A stretch of 64,000 bases of DNA from Carboxylicivirga agarovorans (GCF_050589845.1 NZ_JBNGPA010000027.1:13813-77812), one strand, 5' to 3'; counted from the first letter of the stretch, positions 1-9,889 are shown. The notes: generated by a model not told the origin, from the letters alone. Numbers and translations are program-made.

Positions 1-404
1 TGGGAAGTTTATTTTTCATTCCCTTAGCACAAATTGAAACAGATACACAAGAGGTATTTCAATTCATTTACCGCGGTTTAACTAACGCAGAAGGCGAAAC
101 AGTAACACCAACTTTAGCATTAAGCATATTGCTAACAGTTGCCACACTGGTTTCTTTTATTACCATATTTTTATACAAAAACCGAACGCTTCAAATACGC
201 CTTTGCGGAATTAATTTAGCCCTATTGTTAGGTTCTACAGGCATGATCTACTATTTAGGATCACAACTTGCCGATGATTCGTCTGTGGTTAGTTACAGTA
301 TTACTACAGCCTTCCCTGTTGTAGCACTCATCCTAACATTTTTGGCCTTAAGAGCTATTGGCAAAGACATTGCATTATTAAAATCAATGGATAGGATCAG
401 ATAA
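1..404 (+). CDS. DUF4293 family membrane protein, 5' end outside window
   Basis: The reading frame is open at the left edge (first full codon at position 3) and ends with TAA at 404, so about 133 C-terminal residues are visible. Three hydrophobic segments can be seen after a short periplasmic-type loop: one around LALSILLTVATLVSF, one around LALLLGSTGMIYYL and one around FPVVALILTFLALRAI. The protein ends in the basic tail KSMDRIR. This layout and tail are typical of DUF4293, a four-helix inner membrane family of unknown function found in Bacteroidota. The missing N-terminus should hold the first helix. A downstream in-frame TTG at 129 is not the real start, because coding similarity extends to the window edge. 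Function is unknown. Confidence 0.75.
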   Translation, partial: GSLFFIPLAQIETDTQEVFQFIYRGLTNAEGETVTPTLALSILLTVATLVSFITIFLYKNRTLQIRLCGINLALLLGSTGMIYYLGSQLADDSSVVSYSITTAFPVVALILTFLALRAIGKDIALLKSMDRIR

Positions 405-456
405 TAAAACCAATTAAAATGGTGGAGTTTATAACTCGACCAGAAAAGAAATTTCA

Positions 457-487
457 AAGCCCTTCAGTTATTGCTGAGGGGCTTTTT
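457..487 (+). terminator. Intrinsic terminator after DUF4293 gene
   Basis: An AGCCCTTCAG / CTGAGGGGCT stem with a short loop is followed by TTTTT on the + strand. It overlaps the last codons of the convergent DUF4249 gene, so the two genes share this end region. Confidence 0.75.
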
Positions 488-1349
488 CATGTGTAATCAT
501 ATAATTCAATGAGGCCATACCGGTCCAGCGACCTATACCACCTTTTACATTGGTATGTGTTTTTTGATCAACCAGTGAAAACGGATTTCCATGACTTAAA
601 TGATCAAGGTATATCCCATTAAGCACTCTGTAGGACTCAGCATCAATTTGTGAAATTTTGACTAAAACAGTATCTGTAATGGCAAACTCATCTGATAAGA
701 TATTGCGCTCCGAATCGATATTATAAATATTCAATGGATCGGGCTGATTGCTTCGTTTGACCTGAAAAATATGTTGTTTTCCATTGAATAAGTTGTCATT
801 CATCAACGGATTATCAGATGGATGAAAGCGGGTATCGAAATGCAGTGTTTTAATCTGCGAATAGTAATAGTTTATATTCAAAGCATCATCATTCACACAT
901 CCGCTTATAACCATTGCAGAGTCCGAAACAGCTTCTGACTTCAACCATTCGACATCTGGTAATGAAGGAATTGTAGTGAAAGCTGTCACTAATTTCCCTT
1001 TATAGCTTACCTCCAATTGATAATTTTCACCCGTTTCACCTTTCATGCTTATACTTTTGTAGATAAATGGGGGGAAAAACTCATCCTGATGCGTTAAAGT
1101 CAATACCTCTGACTCACCTTTTCCGTTGGTGATGGTTACCTTGGCATAGTTTAAGAATGTATTACGGATCGAAGCCGAATCATAGTCTGTCAGAAAGGGT
1201 GAACTCATAGTTAAAAGCACATTGGCTCTTCCTTCATTTTCTATCCATCCATCGACTACAATTTTGCGTTCGTAATCAACCTGATCAATTTCAACTTCTT
1301 TCGAGCAGGCCAGCAATACCACTAATACAATGAACACTATTATACGCAT
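468..1349 (-). CDS. DUF4249 lipoprotein, partner of a TonB-dependent receptor
   Basis: This 293-residue protein starts with a short hydrophobic segment ending in VLLACS, a lipobox that should make it a lipoprotein. The following ERKIVVDGWIENEG and VLLTMSSPF stretches are hallmarks of DUF4249. This Bacteroidota family is almost always encoded beside a TonB-dependent receptor with a carboxypeptidase-regulatory-like domain, as here. The receptor gene lies immediately upstream with a 2-nt gap, so the two are surely co-transcribed. By context it is likely an outer-membrane accessory of an uptake system, but the substrate is unknown. There is no SusD signature and no glycan-degrading enzyme beside it, so it is not a typical polysaccharide utilisation locus. 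Confidence 0.85.
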   Translation of the reverse strand: MRIIVFIVLVVLLACSKEVEIDQVDYERKIVVDGWIENEGRANVLLTMSSPFLTDYDSASIRNTFLNYAKVTITNGKGESEVLTLTHQDEFFPPFIYKSISMKGETGENYQLEVSYKGKLVTAFTTIPSLPDVEWLKSEAVSDSAMVISGCVNDDALNINYYYSQIKTLHFDTRFHPSDNPLMNDNLFNGKQHIFQVKRSNQPDPLNIYNIDSERNILSDEFAITDTVLVKISQIDAESYRVLNGIYLDHLSHGNPFSLVDQKTHTNVKGGIGRWTGMASLNYMITHEKAPQQ

Positions 1350-1351
1350 AC

Positions 1352-3691
1352 TTAAAATTTAAATCGCCAGCTAATGGATGGCATAATTGGAAATAAGGAA
1401 ACCTGCATGGCTTTTATACTTAACTGATAATCCTGCTGTCCTTCCTCAACCTGATAATAGATATAATAAGGGTTGCTTCGTCCATATAAATTAATGATGG
1501 AAAAATTAAGGATGGACTCGGCAAACAAGCGGGATTTTAAATGATAATTCATTGAAATATCCATTCTATGATAAGCAGGCATCCTGTAATTATTAACTCC
1601 GGCATAGTCATTGGCAATTGAACCCATCAACCAGTATCGTCCCGTTGGCAAAGTGGCTTTGTTACCACTGGCATAAATAAATACAGTTCCAAAATCAAAG
1701 CGATCATTTAAAACATATGTTGCCTGCAGATTTAAATCATGTCGTCGATCATATTTGGCATCATGCCACTCCCCCTCATTTATTCCATCATATTGCTGTT
1801 GGGCCCAGCCTAAGGTATATGCAACAGTCAGCTCAAAATCCTTTGCCTGCTTATTTAAGTAAAACTCACTTCCGTAGGCCACTCCCCGGCCTTTATAAAA
1901 GTTCTCTTCGATGCTTTCAACTTCAGCTTGATCAGTGTTCAGTTTAAGCAGCAGCTGATTATCCATTAACTTACCATATCCTTCAACTCCCCACTGGAGT
2001 TGACGTTCGGTATATTCTTTAAAGAAACCGAAAGTCAACTGGTGTCCGGTCTCTAGTGGTAACTTTTCTGTAGCAGGCATCCAGATATCTGACGGTAAAG
2101 GAATAGACGCAATGGAAGCCAAATGAATGTTTTGGGAATTAAAGGCGTATGAAAGCTTATATGAGGCGGTTTTAAGCGGATAATAATTCACCGAGACTGT
2201 TGCATTGGGTAAAACCTGTGCTTTTTCAGATTTAAAGCTTTCGTCCGAGGCCTCATTTAATTTGTAATAGTTAAGAGCGACACCAGTATATACAGACCAG
2301 TGAGAATTAAGTTGATAATAATCACTAATAAACGCTCTGAGAGCCGAACTTTGGTAATCATCTAGGGTTGATTCATTATTATTTAGGTAACTTATTTTTA
2401 AATCCTGCGGTATTATGTTGTACATGGTTAATTCAACACCGGCTCTTAGGTAATGCTTATCCAGATTATAGCTGTATCGATTTTTGAATTGATATTGTTT
2501 ATAATCTGTTGCAAAGCGCATGGATCCATCAGGTATTACAGCGCCGAAATCTGAAAAATAAGATGTATAGGACACGGAATTTTCCATACTGAAATCGGGT
2601 GAAAGAAGTTTATTCCATGCTAAACTAACACCGGCATTACCCCATTCTGAGTCTGAAGTTACTTCATTTCTTTCACTTGTCATTGAAAAATCATCACGCC
2701 CAATGTACCAGCTGAATACCACTTTATCATTGCCCGACTTAAACTTTAATTTGCCATTCCAGTCGTAAAATGTGTAGTTGTTTTGCTTAAAGTAGTTGTC
2801 ACCGTCATTTATAAACGGGCTGGCCATATGGCCCAGCATATCCAGGTAACTCCGGCGTATACCAGTATTAAGGTACCATTTCTTATTCTTTGACGCCCCA
2901 TTGTATGTCAGGTTACTGACAATATTCCCCAGGTTACCCGCCCAGTTGGAACTATCCGGTTTCTGATTGTAGGTATCGACAATAATAGATGATGCCAGGC
3001 GAGATGACAAATGAATGGGCGCGTTACCTTTAAAAAAATCAACCTTATTGGTCAATAAAGGATTAAACACCGAATAAATACCCATTAGGTGTGTCGGGTT
3101 CATTAGTTCAATACCATCAAACAGCACGAAATTCTGCCCCGGTGAACCACCCCTAACATAGATGCCTCCATTACCTTCACTGACAGACTGCATACCAGGC
3201 AACAATTGTAAACCTCTTAAAACATCAGGACTTCCCATAAAGGCAGGGATAGCCAGCACATCTTCTTTCTTAAGTGTTAGCTTGCCAGGAATATAGTTGT
3301 CAACAATGTTCTTTTGAGTAGCATTAACCTGCACTTCTGATGCCTGGTAAACTTTAAATCTCAATTTAACTGTCAACTGCTCATTTTTGGCTTTGATAAT
3401 AGTCATTTGTCGCTGCTCAAACGCCGTATGCCCTATTTTAATTGTAATAGTATCATTATTAAGACCACACAACTCAAATTGACCATCTTCACCCGAAACA
3501 GCTCCTTTTCGTCCATCTAATGATGTGATATGAACAGATGGTATTGGTTCATTGGTCTCAAAGTCCAAAACACGACCATAAATGCACCATGGTGTATCCT
3601 GAGCATGAGCAATTATGCCAAGTAAATAAAAGATATGTAATAGTATGTACTTCAATAGTGGTAAGAATAAAAAAGAATTGGAGACCTGCAC
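1352..3691 (-). CDS. TonB-dependent outer membrane receptor with carboxypeptidase-like N-terminal domain
   Basis: This 779-residue protein has a signal peptide ending near AHAQ. A carboxypeptidase-regulatory-like beta-sandwich follows (about residues 35-115, with GRVLDFETNEPIP). Next comes a TonB plug domain (about 130-240; GGIYVRGGSPGQNFVLFDG is the classic plug core). The rest is a beta-barrel rich in aromatic and alternating residues that ends in Phe (WRFKF), the usual outer-membrane insertion signal. It should import a ligand using TonB energy. It is co-transcribed with the DUF4249 lipoprotein that follows 2 nt downstream. No linked regulator or degradative enzyme points to the ligand. 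Receptors of this DUF4249-linked group have no well-defined substrate, so I make no specific call. Confidence 0.9.
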   Translation of the reverse strand: MQVSNSFLFLPLLKYILLHIFYLLGIIAHAQDTPWCIYGRVLDFETNEPIPSVHITSLDGRKGAVSGEDGQFELCGLNNDTITIKIGHTAFEQRQMTIIKAKNEQLTVKLRFKVYQASEVQVNATQKNIVDNYIPGKLTLKKEDVLAIPAFMGSPDVLRGLQLLPGMQSVSEGNGGIYVRGGSPGQNFVLFDGIELMNPTHLMGIYSVFNPLLTNKVDFFKGNAPIHLSSRLASSIIVDTYNQKPDSSNWAGNLGNIVSNLTYNGASKNKKWYLNTGIRRSYLDMLGHMASPFINDGDNYFKQNNYTFYDWNGKLKFKSGNDKVVFSWYIGRDDFSMTSERNEVTSDSEWGNAGVSLAWNKLLSPDFSMENSVSYTSYFSDFGAVIPDGSMRFATDYKQYQFKNRYSYNLDKHYLRAGVELTMYNIIPQDLKISYLNNNESTLDDYQSSALRAFISDYYQLNSHWSVYTGVALNYYKLNEASDESFKSEKAQVLPNATVSVNYYPLKTASYKLSYAFNSQNIHLASIASIPLPSDIWMPATEKLPLETGHQLTFGFFKEYTERQLQWGVEGYGKLMDNQLLLKLNTDQAEVESIEENFYKGRGVAYGSEFYLNKQAKDFELTVAYTLGWAQQQYDGINEGEWHDAKYDRRHDLNLQATYVLNDRFDFGTVFIYASGNKATLPTGRYWLMGSIANDYAGVNNYRMPAYHRMDISMNYHLKSRLFAESILNFSIINLYGRSNPYYIYYQVEEGQQDYQLSIKAMQVSLFPIMPSISWRFKF

Positions 3692-3727
3692 AGATCTCCA
3701 ATTTCTATATTTCTTTTCCGGTAAAGA

Positions 3728-5002
3728 CTATACAGGAGTTACAACAACTTCTTCTTCACCATAAGCTTCTTCAAGAGCAGCAATAAAGCTTTCGATTTCA
3801 GCAATCAAATCAGCAAATCCTTCTTCTACAAACTGGTCAACAGTTACTTTAGAACCATCACCAAACACCATTAGGAAAGCCGGTTCAACATAGCTTCCAC
3901 CATAGTTATCAGTCATTTCTTCAAGGTAGAATTCACCTTTAGCAATAATTTCGTTTGAGTCGGCAAAACGAACATAAAGAAGAGCGTACTCGTTTACAAG
4001 CTCAACCATCATGTCCTGCATATCTTGTTCAGTTGAAGTTTCATTCAACTCACCTGAATCAACTTTTTCAGCAAAGCCTTCCATAAAACCCTTAAAATCA
4101 AGGATACCTTCAATTTTAATGTTACCTAACTGAAACCAAACATTTGCCTTTTCAAGTACTTCCTGTGCTAATGCATCATCCATACCACCTTCACCTTCAA
4201 GCGTATTGAAAATTTCGGTATATGAAAAATCACCTTCCAATGAAAAACCATTACCATAGATAACATCCTCATTATGCTTGAAAGAGGCGCTGGCAGCAAC
4301 TTTACTTGTTGTGTTTGTTAACTCACTTGTAAAAGAGAAATTTTCAAGTGTAATGATTTCAGTGATGCTTTTGGGCGTATCGTCGTCATTCCATTCGGCC
4401 TGTAAAGAGAAACTGGTAATAACAGTTGCTCCTAATTTTACATGAGCATTTAATGATAATGGTAATTCAACAACCATCTCAGGGTCATCCTGGTGAGCCG
4501 CATCCTGCACATTAAAGTCATAAACACTTATTTCAGCATCCTGCCCTTCAACAAGAAAGCGATAAGTAATTTCAGTTGTAGATTCTTCAACAACCATCCA
4601 ATCGTTCATTTCAGAATCCCATTCGTAAACACCAGCTTCAGCTTTAAACTCATCCGAAGCTCTCATCTTGTCTACAAGCGCGCCCTTTAAATTAACAATT
4701 GATTTAGTTTCCTGAACTGATTTCACCTCGTTTAAAGAGAACTCGACAGCTTTTACCGCCTGTGCATCTGCGATATCCATTAAGGCAAAGAAACCATCAA
4801 TAACGTCGTAGGTCTTAAGGTTTTTTGCTTCGTCCATTTTCTGAACCATGGCAATACCTTCGCTCTCCATTTTTTCCTTTTGCTCTTCAACCGGTAAGTC
4901 ACTAAAAACTTCCCCACTGCCTTCATCATCACTACAAGCTGTAAAAGCAAAAACTCCAGCAATAAGTATTGCTGAGATCCATTTCATCTTTTTCATCATC
5001 AT
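3728..5002 (-). CDS. Large acidic lipoprotein of unknown function
   Basis: I chose the ATG at 5002 (MMMKKMKWIS) over an upstream in-frame GTG at 5017 because it gives a clean signal peptide ending in AFTACS, a lipobox. The mature protein of about 400 residues is strongly acidic (many Glu and Asp) and begins with a disordered-looking DDEGSGE stretch. It then shows alternating polar and hydrophobic strands compatible with a beta-rich fold. It ends in a Glu-rich helix and VVVTPV. I recognise no domain. It lies 36 nt upstream of the TonB receptor on the same strand, so the three genes may form one operon and the protein may act at the outer membrane with the receptor. That link is inferred only from position. 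Confidence 0.7.
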   Translation of the reverse strand: MMMKKMKWISAILIAGVFAFTACSDDEGSGEVFSDLPVEEQKEKMESEGIAMVQKMDEAKNLKTYDVIDGFFALMDIADAQAVKAVEFSLNEVKSVQETKSIVNLKGALVDKMRASDEFKAEAGVYEWDSEMNDWMVVEESTTEITYRFLVEGQDAEISVYDFNVQDAAHQDDPEMVVELPLSLNAHVKLGATVITSFSLQAEWNDDDTPKSITEIITLENFSFTSELTNTTSKVAASASFKHNEDVIYGNGFSLEGDFSYTEIFNTLEGEGGMDDALAQEVLEKANVWFQLGNIKIEGILDFKGFMEGFAEKVDSGELNETSTEQDMQDMMVELVNEYALLYVRFADSNEIIAKGEFYLEEMTDNYGGSYVEPAFLMVFGDGSKVTVDQFVEEGFADLIAEIESFIAALEEAYGEEEVVVTPV

Positions 5003-5130
5003 TTTTTCATTCGTCACAAAACAACATTTCTCTTTAAATATTGCTTAGCTGTGCCTTTAGGTTAATAATCTTATCGTTAGAATCACTATTCTTAGTAATG
5101 CATTAAGTCCTACGCCACATATCCTTAATT

Positions 5131-5172
5131 GTTACCTGAAAAATAGCATTACAACGAAAAGAATCAGGTAAC
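5131..5172. repeat. 9-bp inverted repeat in intergenic region
   Basis: GTTACCTGA at 5131-5139 pairs perfectly with TCAGGTAAC at 5164-5172 across a 24-nt loop. It sits between the Cys-rich gene and the lipoprotein gene, both on the minus strand. It could be a weak transcript end or a protein-binding site. No T-run follows on the minus strand. Confidence 0.45.
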
Positions 5173-5285
5173 GCATTGAGTGTAACAATCTTGATCAGGA
5201 GCTTTTTTTAGCAATTTAATTCGTTCAATTTCAGTTAAGAAATACTTAATACCGAACAACTATGCGTTTCGAATAAAGTGTTCTT

Positions 5286-5561
5286 TTAGTCACGTTGACT
5301 GCCTATTTTAATTACCATTTTCATTTTACTCATGACGTGGTCATAGGCACCTTTAGTATGCGGCTTAAGGCATTCGCTGCAATCTTTCACACCATTGGTA
5401 TATTTAAAATTGCCACCACACTGATCTTTCAACATGTATAAGGGGCAATAACAAAACAGGCAATTAAACTCTTTTATATCCTTTACTTTATGACAGGGAA
5501 AATATTCGCATTTGGTATGCTGGGTAAACTTGTAATTCTCGCTTTGCTTTTTATCGTTCAT
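5286..5561 (-). CDS. Cysteine-rich small metal-binding domain protein
   Basis: This 91-residue protein carries about nine Cys plus His residues in a pattern typical of the cysteine-rich small domain family (PF04071): CEYFPCHK, then FNCLFCYCPLYML, then CGGNF, then NGVKDCSECLKPH. The pattern should bind one or two metal ions, probably zinc or an Fe-S cluster. In other genomes the domain occurs alone or fused to cobalamin-biosynthesis proteins such as CobZ-type products. No cobalamin gene is nearby here. It is a single-gene unit with its own -7 element at 5588-5595. The cellular role is unknown. Confidence 0.8.
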   Translation of the reverse strand: MNDKKQSENYKFTQHTKCEYFPCHKVKDIKEFNCLFCYCPLYMLKDQCGGNFKYTNGVKDCSECLKPHTKGAYDHVMSKMKMVIKIGSQRD

Positions 5562-5587
5562 TTTGTTCGTGTTAAGATTAGAGCCTG

Positions 5588-5595
5588 CAAAATTA
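5588..5595 (-). promoter_or_regulatory. -7 promoter element for Cys-rich gene
   Basis: TAATTTTG on the minus strand matches TAnnTTTG exactly and is followed by CAGGC, 27 nt before the ATG. The -33 box is not obvious. Confidence 0.6.
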
Positions 5596-5630
5596 TACTA
5601 ATTGAACAATTTGTTGCAATAAATAAATAG

Positions 5631-5675
5631 CAAAGCCATCAGGTGAACTCAAACTTCGTTCACATGATGGCTTTG
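5631..5675 (-). terminator. Long hairpin downstream of sucB
   Basis: CAAAGCCATCAGGTGAAC pairs with GTTCACATGATGGCTTTG (one or two mismatches) around an 8- to 9-nt loop, starting about 20 nt after the sucB stop. The minus-strand 3' side is T-rich but not a pure T-run. It is the likely transcript end of sucAB. Confidence 0.6.
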
Positions 5676-5696
5676 CGGTCATATTTTAAAGAAAAT

Positions 5697-6974
5697 TTAT
5701 AAGCCCAAGACCTCTTTTTCAGGGTCGAAACCACCAGCTAACAGCTTAGCCGGATCTTCAATCATCTCTTTAACTTTCACTAAAAATCCTACAGAATCTT
5801 TACCGTCGATGATTCGATGGTCGTATGACAATGCCAGGTACATAATAGGCCTTATCTCCACTTTACCATTCACTGCAACAGGACGCTCTACAATATTATG
5901 CATTCCCATAATGGCCGATTGCGGTGGATTAATAATTGGCGTGCTCAGCATAGAACCAAAGACACCTCCGTTAGTTACGGTAAAAGTTCCTCCAGTCATT
6001 TCTTCGAGGCCGATTTTACCCTTTCGGGCCTTTTCAGCCAAATTCTTTAATGACAACTCAATGCCATCAAGACTTAGTGTTTCAATATTACGTATCACCG
6101 GCACCATGAGTCCTTTAGGAGTTTGTACGGCAACAGATACATCATGGTATTCCGGTATCACGATCTCATCGCCATCGATCATGGCATTCACCATTGGATG
6201 ATGCTTTAATGCCAGTGATGCCGCCTTAATAAAGAAAGACATAAAACCAAGCTTGACACCATGCTTATCGATAAATTTAGACTGATATTTCTTACGAAGA
6301 TTCATAACAGCAGACATATCAACCTCATTAAAAGTAGTTAGCATCGCTGTTTCATTTTTAACAGCTACCAAACGCTGACTTAGCTTTTTACGCAACATGG
6401 TCATTTTCTGTCGTTCGGATTCACGACTTACATTGCTGTTAATAAATGCTGATTGGCCTTTCCCTCCCGCAGTATCATCCTGTTCCGGTAAATTTTTAAC
6501 TAACTCTACTTCTTTGGTTGACAAGCGCTTTAAACCATTAATTACCTGGTCAACATCCAGATCAGCTTCTTCCATTAGCTTCCGGGCCAAAGGAGACACT
6601 TTAGCATCAGGATAATGAGTATTAGTCACTTCTTTCTTTGAAGTTGCTTCCGGCTCTTTTTCTGTATCCTTTTTCCCTTCAACGTCTTTTTGCTCTGAAG
6701 GTACATCAGCAGAAGCCTTAGATGTAGTCTCCCCTGCAAAGTCGGTATCAATGGTGCATGCAACAGCACCCACCGCAATTGTTTCACCTGCTTCAACCGA
6801 TATTTTAATTTTTCCCGCCTCGGTTGCCAGTAATGATAAAGTTGCTTTATCTGATTCTATTTCTGCAATTTCCTGGTCTTTTTCAACAATATCGCCGTCT
6901 GATACCATCCACGATGCCAATTCCACCTCTGTAATGGATTCTCCGGGAGTAGGGACTTTTATTTCAATTATCAT
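5697..6974 (-). CDS. sucB: Dihydrolipoyl succinyltransferase, E2 of 2-oxoglutarate dehydrogenase
   Basis: This protein transfers the succinyl group from the E1-bound intermediate through lipoyl-lysine to CoA in the TCA cycle. Residues 1-75 form a lipoyl domain with the lipoylated Lys in ESDKATLS (about residue 43). A charged, flexible linker rich in Glu, Lys and Thr follows. An E3-binding domain starts at VSPLARKLMEEADLD (about 130). The catalytic domain ends with SYDHRIIDGKD, whose His is the active-site residue. The ATG at 6974 (MIIEIKVPTPGES) is preferred; an in-frame TTG three codons upstream adds only MKE. It is encoded 92 nt downstream of sucA, so the two are likely co-transcribed. E3 (lpd) is not in the window. 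Confidence 0.95.
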   Translation of the reverse strand: MIIEIKVPTPGESITEVELASWMVSDGDIVEKDQEIAEIESDKATLSLLATEAGKIKISVEAGETIAVGAVACTIDTDFAGETTSKASADVPSEQKDVEGKKDTEKEPEATSKKEVTNTHYPDAKVSPLARKLMEEADLDVDQVINGLKRLSTKEVELVKNLPEQDDTAGGKGQSAFINSNVSRESERQKMTMLRKKLSQRLVAVKNETAMLTTFNEVDMSAVMNLRKKYQSKFIDKHGVKLGFMSFFIKAASLALKHHPMVNAMIDGDEIVIPEYHDVSVAVQTPKGLMVPVIRNIETLSLDGIELSLKNLAEKARKGKIGLEEMTGGTFTVTNGGVFGSMLSTPIINPPQSAIMGMHNIVERPVAVNGKVEIRPIMYLALSYDHRIIDGKDSVGFLVKVKEMIEDPAKLLAGGFDPEKEVLGL

Positions 6975-7037
6975 TTCTTTCAATTTTTTAGTCCTTAGTC
7001 TGTTTCAGGCAACCTGGGTTACAACCTGTATATACTG

Positions 7038-7060
7038 ACTACTGACATTTAACTACTGAC
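7038..7060. repeat. Duplicated ACTACTGAC in the sucA-sucB spacer
   Basis: ACTACTGAC occurs at 7038-7046 and again at 7052-7060 in the 92-nt spacer between sucA and sucB. This is a small direct repeat of unknown meaning. Confidence 0.4.
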
Positions 7061-7066
7061 TAATTC

Positions 7067-9889
7067 TTATATGGAAAATCTAGGTTTCTCTTCAAAATAC
7101 ATGTGCTGTTTCAGGATTTCGGTGCGCGACTTACCTTCAACACATTGCAAACCACAATATTTTAACTGCCGTTCACAATGACAGCCTTTAAATACTTTGT
7201 TGATGATTTCATTCTGGCCAATCACATGCAAGCCATTCAATCCGGTTGCCGGGCTACCACTGGCAATACGTGCAACAGGTACAATATCAACATCAGGCAT
7301 CTTGCTGCGAATGTAATTCCAGGCTCCCATATTCTCGGGCTCTTCCTGAACCCACAAATGCAACAAGGCATTGTTGTACTTTTTAATAATGGTTTCCACC
7401 TGTACCTGAGGGAAAGGATGCATCTGTTCCATACGAACCAAAGCCACATCGCGTGCATCCAGCTCTTCCTTACGAGCCAGTAAGTCATAATAGATCTTTC
7501 CGGTACAGAAGACAACACGCTTCACATCAGAAACATCCACATTATTATCATCAATTACTTCCTTAAAACCACCCTGTTCAAAATCAGCTAACGAAGACAC
7601 GCATTTCGGATGTCGCAATAAACTTTTAGGCGTAAAGACGACCAATGGAATACGGAATTCGCGTTTTAACTGGCGACGTAACACATGGAAAAAGTTGGCC
7701 GGCGTAGTACAATTTACCACCTGCATATTATTTCGTGCAGCCAGCGATAAGAAGCGTTCAACCCTTGCACTGGAATGCTCAGGCCCCTGCCCTTCAAATC
7801 CATGCGGTAATAAAAGAACCAGACCATTCATAAGTCCCCATTTTTCCTCGGCAGAAGAAATATACTGATCGATAATTACCTGCGCAACATTATAGAAGTC
7901 CCCAAACTGAGCTTCCCAAATAGTCAGTCCATCTGGTTTGGCCAGGGCATAACCATATTCAAAACCCATTACCCCATACTCCGACAAAAGAGAGTTAAAG
8001 ACTTTAAAGGTAGCCTGATCAGGAGCAATGTGCTGTAATGGACGATAGCGCTTATCAGTGTCTTCAATGGTTAAAGCAGCATGACGATGCGCAAAGGTAC
8101 CACGCTCTGCATCCTGACCGCTTAAACGCACCGGGTGACCTTCCTTAACTAAAGAAGCATAGGCCAGTTGTTCTCCCAGGGCCCAATCCAGACGATCTTC
8201 TTCAACCATCTGTTTACGGTCATTAACAATTTTATGGAGCTTTTTGAAGAACTTTCTGTCATCGGGCAAATAATTGATACGTTCCAACAGCTTTATTAAG
8301 CCATCCTTATCAACCGAAGTATCAGGCGATTCAACAAAGTCCTGTGGCTCTGAATGTCGGTATCCATCCCAGTCATCATTTAAGAAACGTTGTATAACCA
8401 CCTTATCAATCTGGCGCGAGGCCTCCAGTTCCTGCTCCAGCAATTGATTAAAATTCACTTCTTCTTTTTTGGCATCTTCTTTCGACACCACCTGTTCCTC
8501 CTCTAGCTTTAGCTTATAAATATCACGCGGATTCTTGTGTCGCGCAATCTCTTTGTACAATATTGGCTGGGTAAAACGCGGTTCATCTCCTTCATTGTGA
8601 CCATATTTACGGTATGATAATAAATCGATGAACACATCAGAATTAAAACGCTGTCGATACTCCATAGCCAGTTCAATGGTATAAACCAAGGCCTCAACAT
8701 CGTCACCATTTACATGAAAAACAGGTGATCGGGTTACTTTGCCAACATCTGTGCAATAGGTTGAAGAACGGCCTTCGAGATAGTTGGTGGTAAAGCCAAC
8801 CTGGTTGTTGATCACAATGTGAATGGTTCCTCCGGTTTTGTATCCGCGCAACTGAGCCATCTGCACCACTTCATAAGCTACTCCCTGCCCGGCAATGGCG
8901 GCATCTCCATGAATAACGATCGGCACTACTTTATCAAAATCCTTGTTGTATTTATGATCGATCTTTGAGCGTGAAATACCTTCAATAACAGGCGCAACAG
9001 TTTCCAGGTGCGACGGATTAGGGGTCAGGTTGACGCGTACATTTTTGCCATTGCTGGCCTCAATATCACTACAATAACCAAGGTGATACTTCACGTCACC
9101 CAATGATATACCCTCTTCGTATTCATCACCTACAAACTCTTTAAAAACATTCTTATATGGTTTTTGCAAGATGTTGGTCAATACATTTAAACGGCCCCGG
9201 TGAGCCATTCCGATCACCACTTCTTCTGCCCCCAGTTCAGCTCCTTTATCAATCAGGGCATGTAAGCCCGGAATTAATGTTTCAGATCCTTCTAAAGAAA
9301 AACGTTTTTGTCCCACAAACTTTTTATGGATAAAGCTCTCGAATCCAACTGCGGTATTCAGCTGATTAAAGATCTTACGCTTTTTTTCAGGCGAAAAATC
9401 AGGCGTATTCTTTACACTTTCCATTCGTTTTTTCATCCAACCTAGAATCTCCGGATGACGAATATAAAGGTATTCCACAGCTACAGACTGACAATAGGTT
9501 TGCTGCAGGTGTGCAATAATGTCTTTTAATGGAGACGCGCCAATTCCCAGTTCATTACCAGCCTGGAACACAGAATCCAGATCCTTTTCAGACAAGTCGA
9601 AATTCTCAACATCCAGAGTTGGATAGTATTTACGACGTGATCGAACAGGATTGGTTTTAGTAAACAAATGTCCTCGCTGGCGGTAACCATGAATCAGGTT
9701 TAATACATGAAATTCTTTATCGACATAACCTGCGGTACTTGATTGCTGATAGTTTTCAAGTGCAAAATCGAATCCCTGAAAGAACTTTTGATACGACTCT
9801 TCGACAGAGTCCGGGTCTTCTTTATATTGCTTGTAAAGCTCATCTATTGAGCCAATTTCGCTATTACCCAGAAATGAGAATTTATCCAT
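7067..9889 (-). CDS. sucA: 2-oxoglutarate dehydrogenase E1 component
   Basis: This is the thiamine-diphosphate-dependent decarboxylase that starts the 2-oxoglutarate dehydrogenase complex. Its 940 residues match the usual E1o length (about 930). An N-terminal E1o segment (FLGNSEIGSIDELYKQYKED) is present. AHRGRLNVL and VIHGDAAIAGQGVAYE mark the ThDP and metal site region. LSGQDAERGTFAHRHA and the C-terminal transketolase-like domain with WVQEEPENMGAW complete the family signature. It lies directly upstream of sucB on the minus strand. This E1o/E2 pair indicates an oxidative TCA branch through succinyl-CoA. The upstream intergenic region holds no exact -7 element that I could assign to it. Confidence 0.96.
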   Translation of the reverse strand: MDKFSFLGNSEIGSIDELYKQYKEDPDSVEESYQKFFQGFDFALENYQQSSTAGYVDKEFHVLNLIHGYRQRGHLFTKTNPVRSRRKYYPTLDVENFDLSEKDLDSVFQAGNELGIGASPLKDIIAHLQQTYCQSVAVEYLYIRHPEILGWMKKRMESVKNTPDFSPEKKRKIFNQLNTAVGFESFIHKKFVGQKRFSLEGSETLIPGLHALIDKGAELGAEEVVIGMAHRGRLNVLTNILQKPYKNVFKEFVGDEYEEGISLGDVKYHLGYCSDIEASNGKNVRVNLTPNPSHLETVAPVIEGISRSKIDHKYNKDFDKVVPIVIHGDAAIAGQGVAYEVVQMAQLRGYKTGGTIHIVINNQVGFTTNYLEGRSSTYCTDVGKVTRSPVFHVNGDDVEALVYTIELAMEYRQRFNSDVFIDLLSYRKYGHNEGDEPRFTQPILYKEIARHKNPRDIYKLKLEEEQVVSKEDAKKEEVNFNQLLEQELEASRQIDKVVIQRFLNDDWDGYRHSEPQDFVESPDTSVDKDGLIKLLERINYLPDDRKFFKKLHKIVNDRKQMVEEDRLDWALGEQLAYASLVKEGHPVRLSGQDAERGTFAHRHAALTIEDTDKRYRPLQHIAPDQATFKVFNSLLSEYGVMGFEYGYALAKPDGLTIWEAQFGDFYNVAQVIIDQYISSAEEKWGLMNGLVLLLPHGFEGQGPEHSSARVERFLSLAARNNMQVVNCTTPANFFHVLRRQLKREFRIPLVVFTPKSLLRHPKCVSSLADFEQGGFKEVIDDNNVDVSDVKRVVFCTGKIYYDLLARKEELDARDVALVRMEQMHPFPQVQVETIIKKYNNALLHLWVQEEPENMGAWNYIRSKMPDVDIVPVARIASGSPATGLNGLHVIGQNEIINKVFKGCHCERQLKYCGLQCVEGKSRTEILKQHMYFEEKPRFSI

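Noticed and set aside
1717..1947. ORF on the + strand inside the TonB receptor
   Set aside because: Antisense shadow of a well-supported gene; the same holds for the other antisense frames in sucA, sucB, rarA, fhs and relA.
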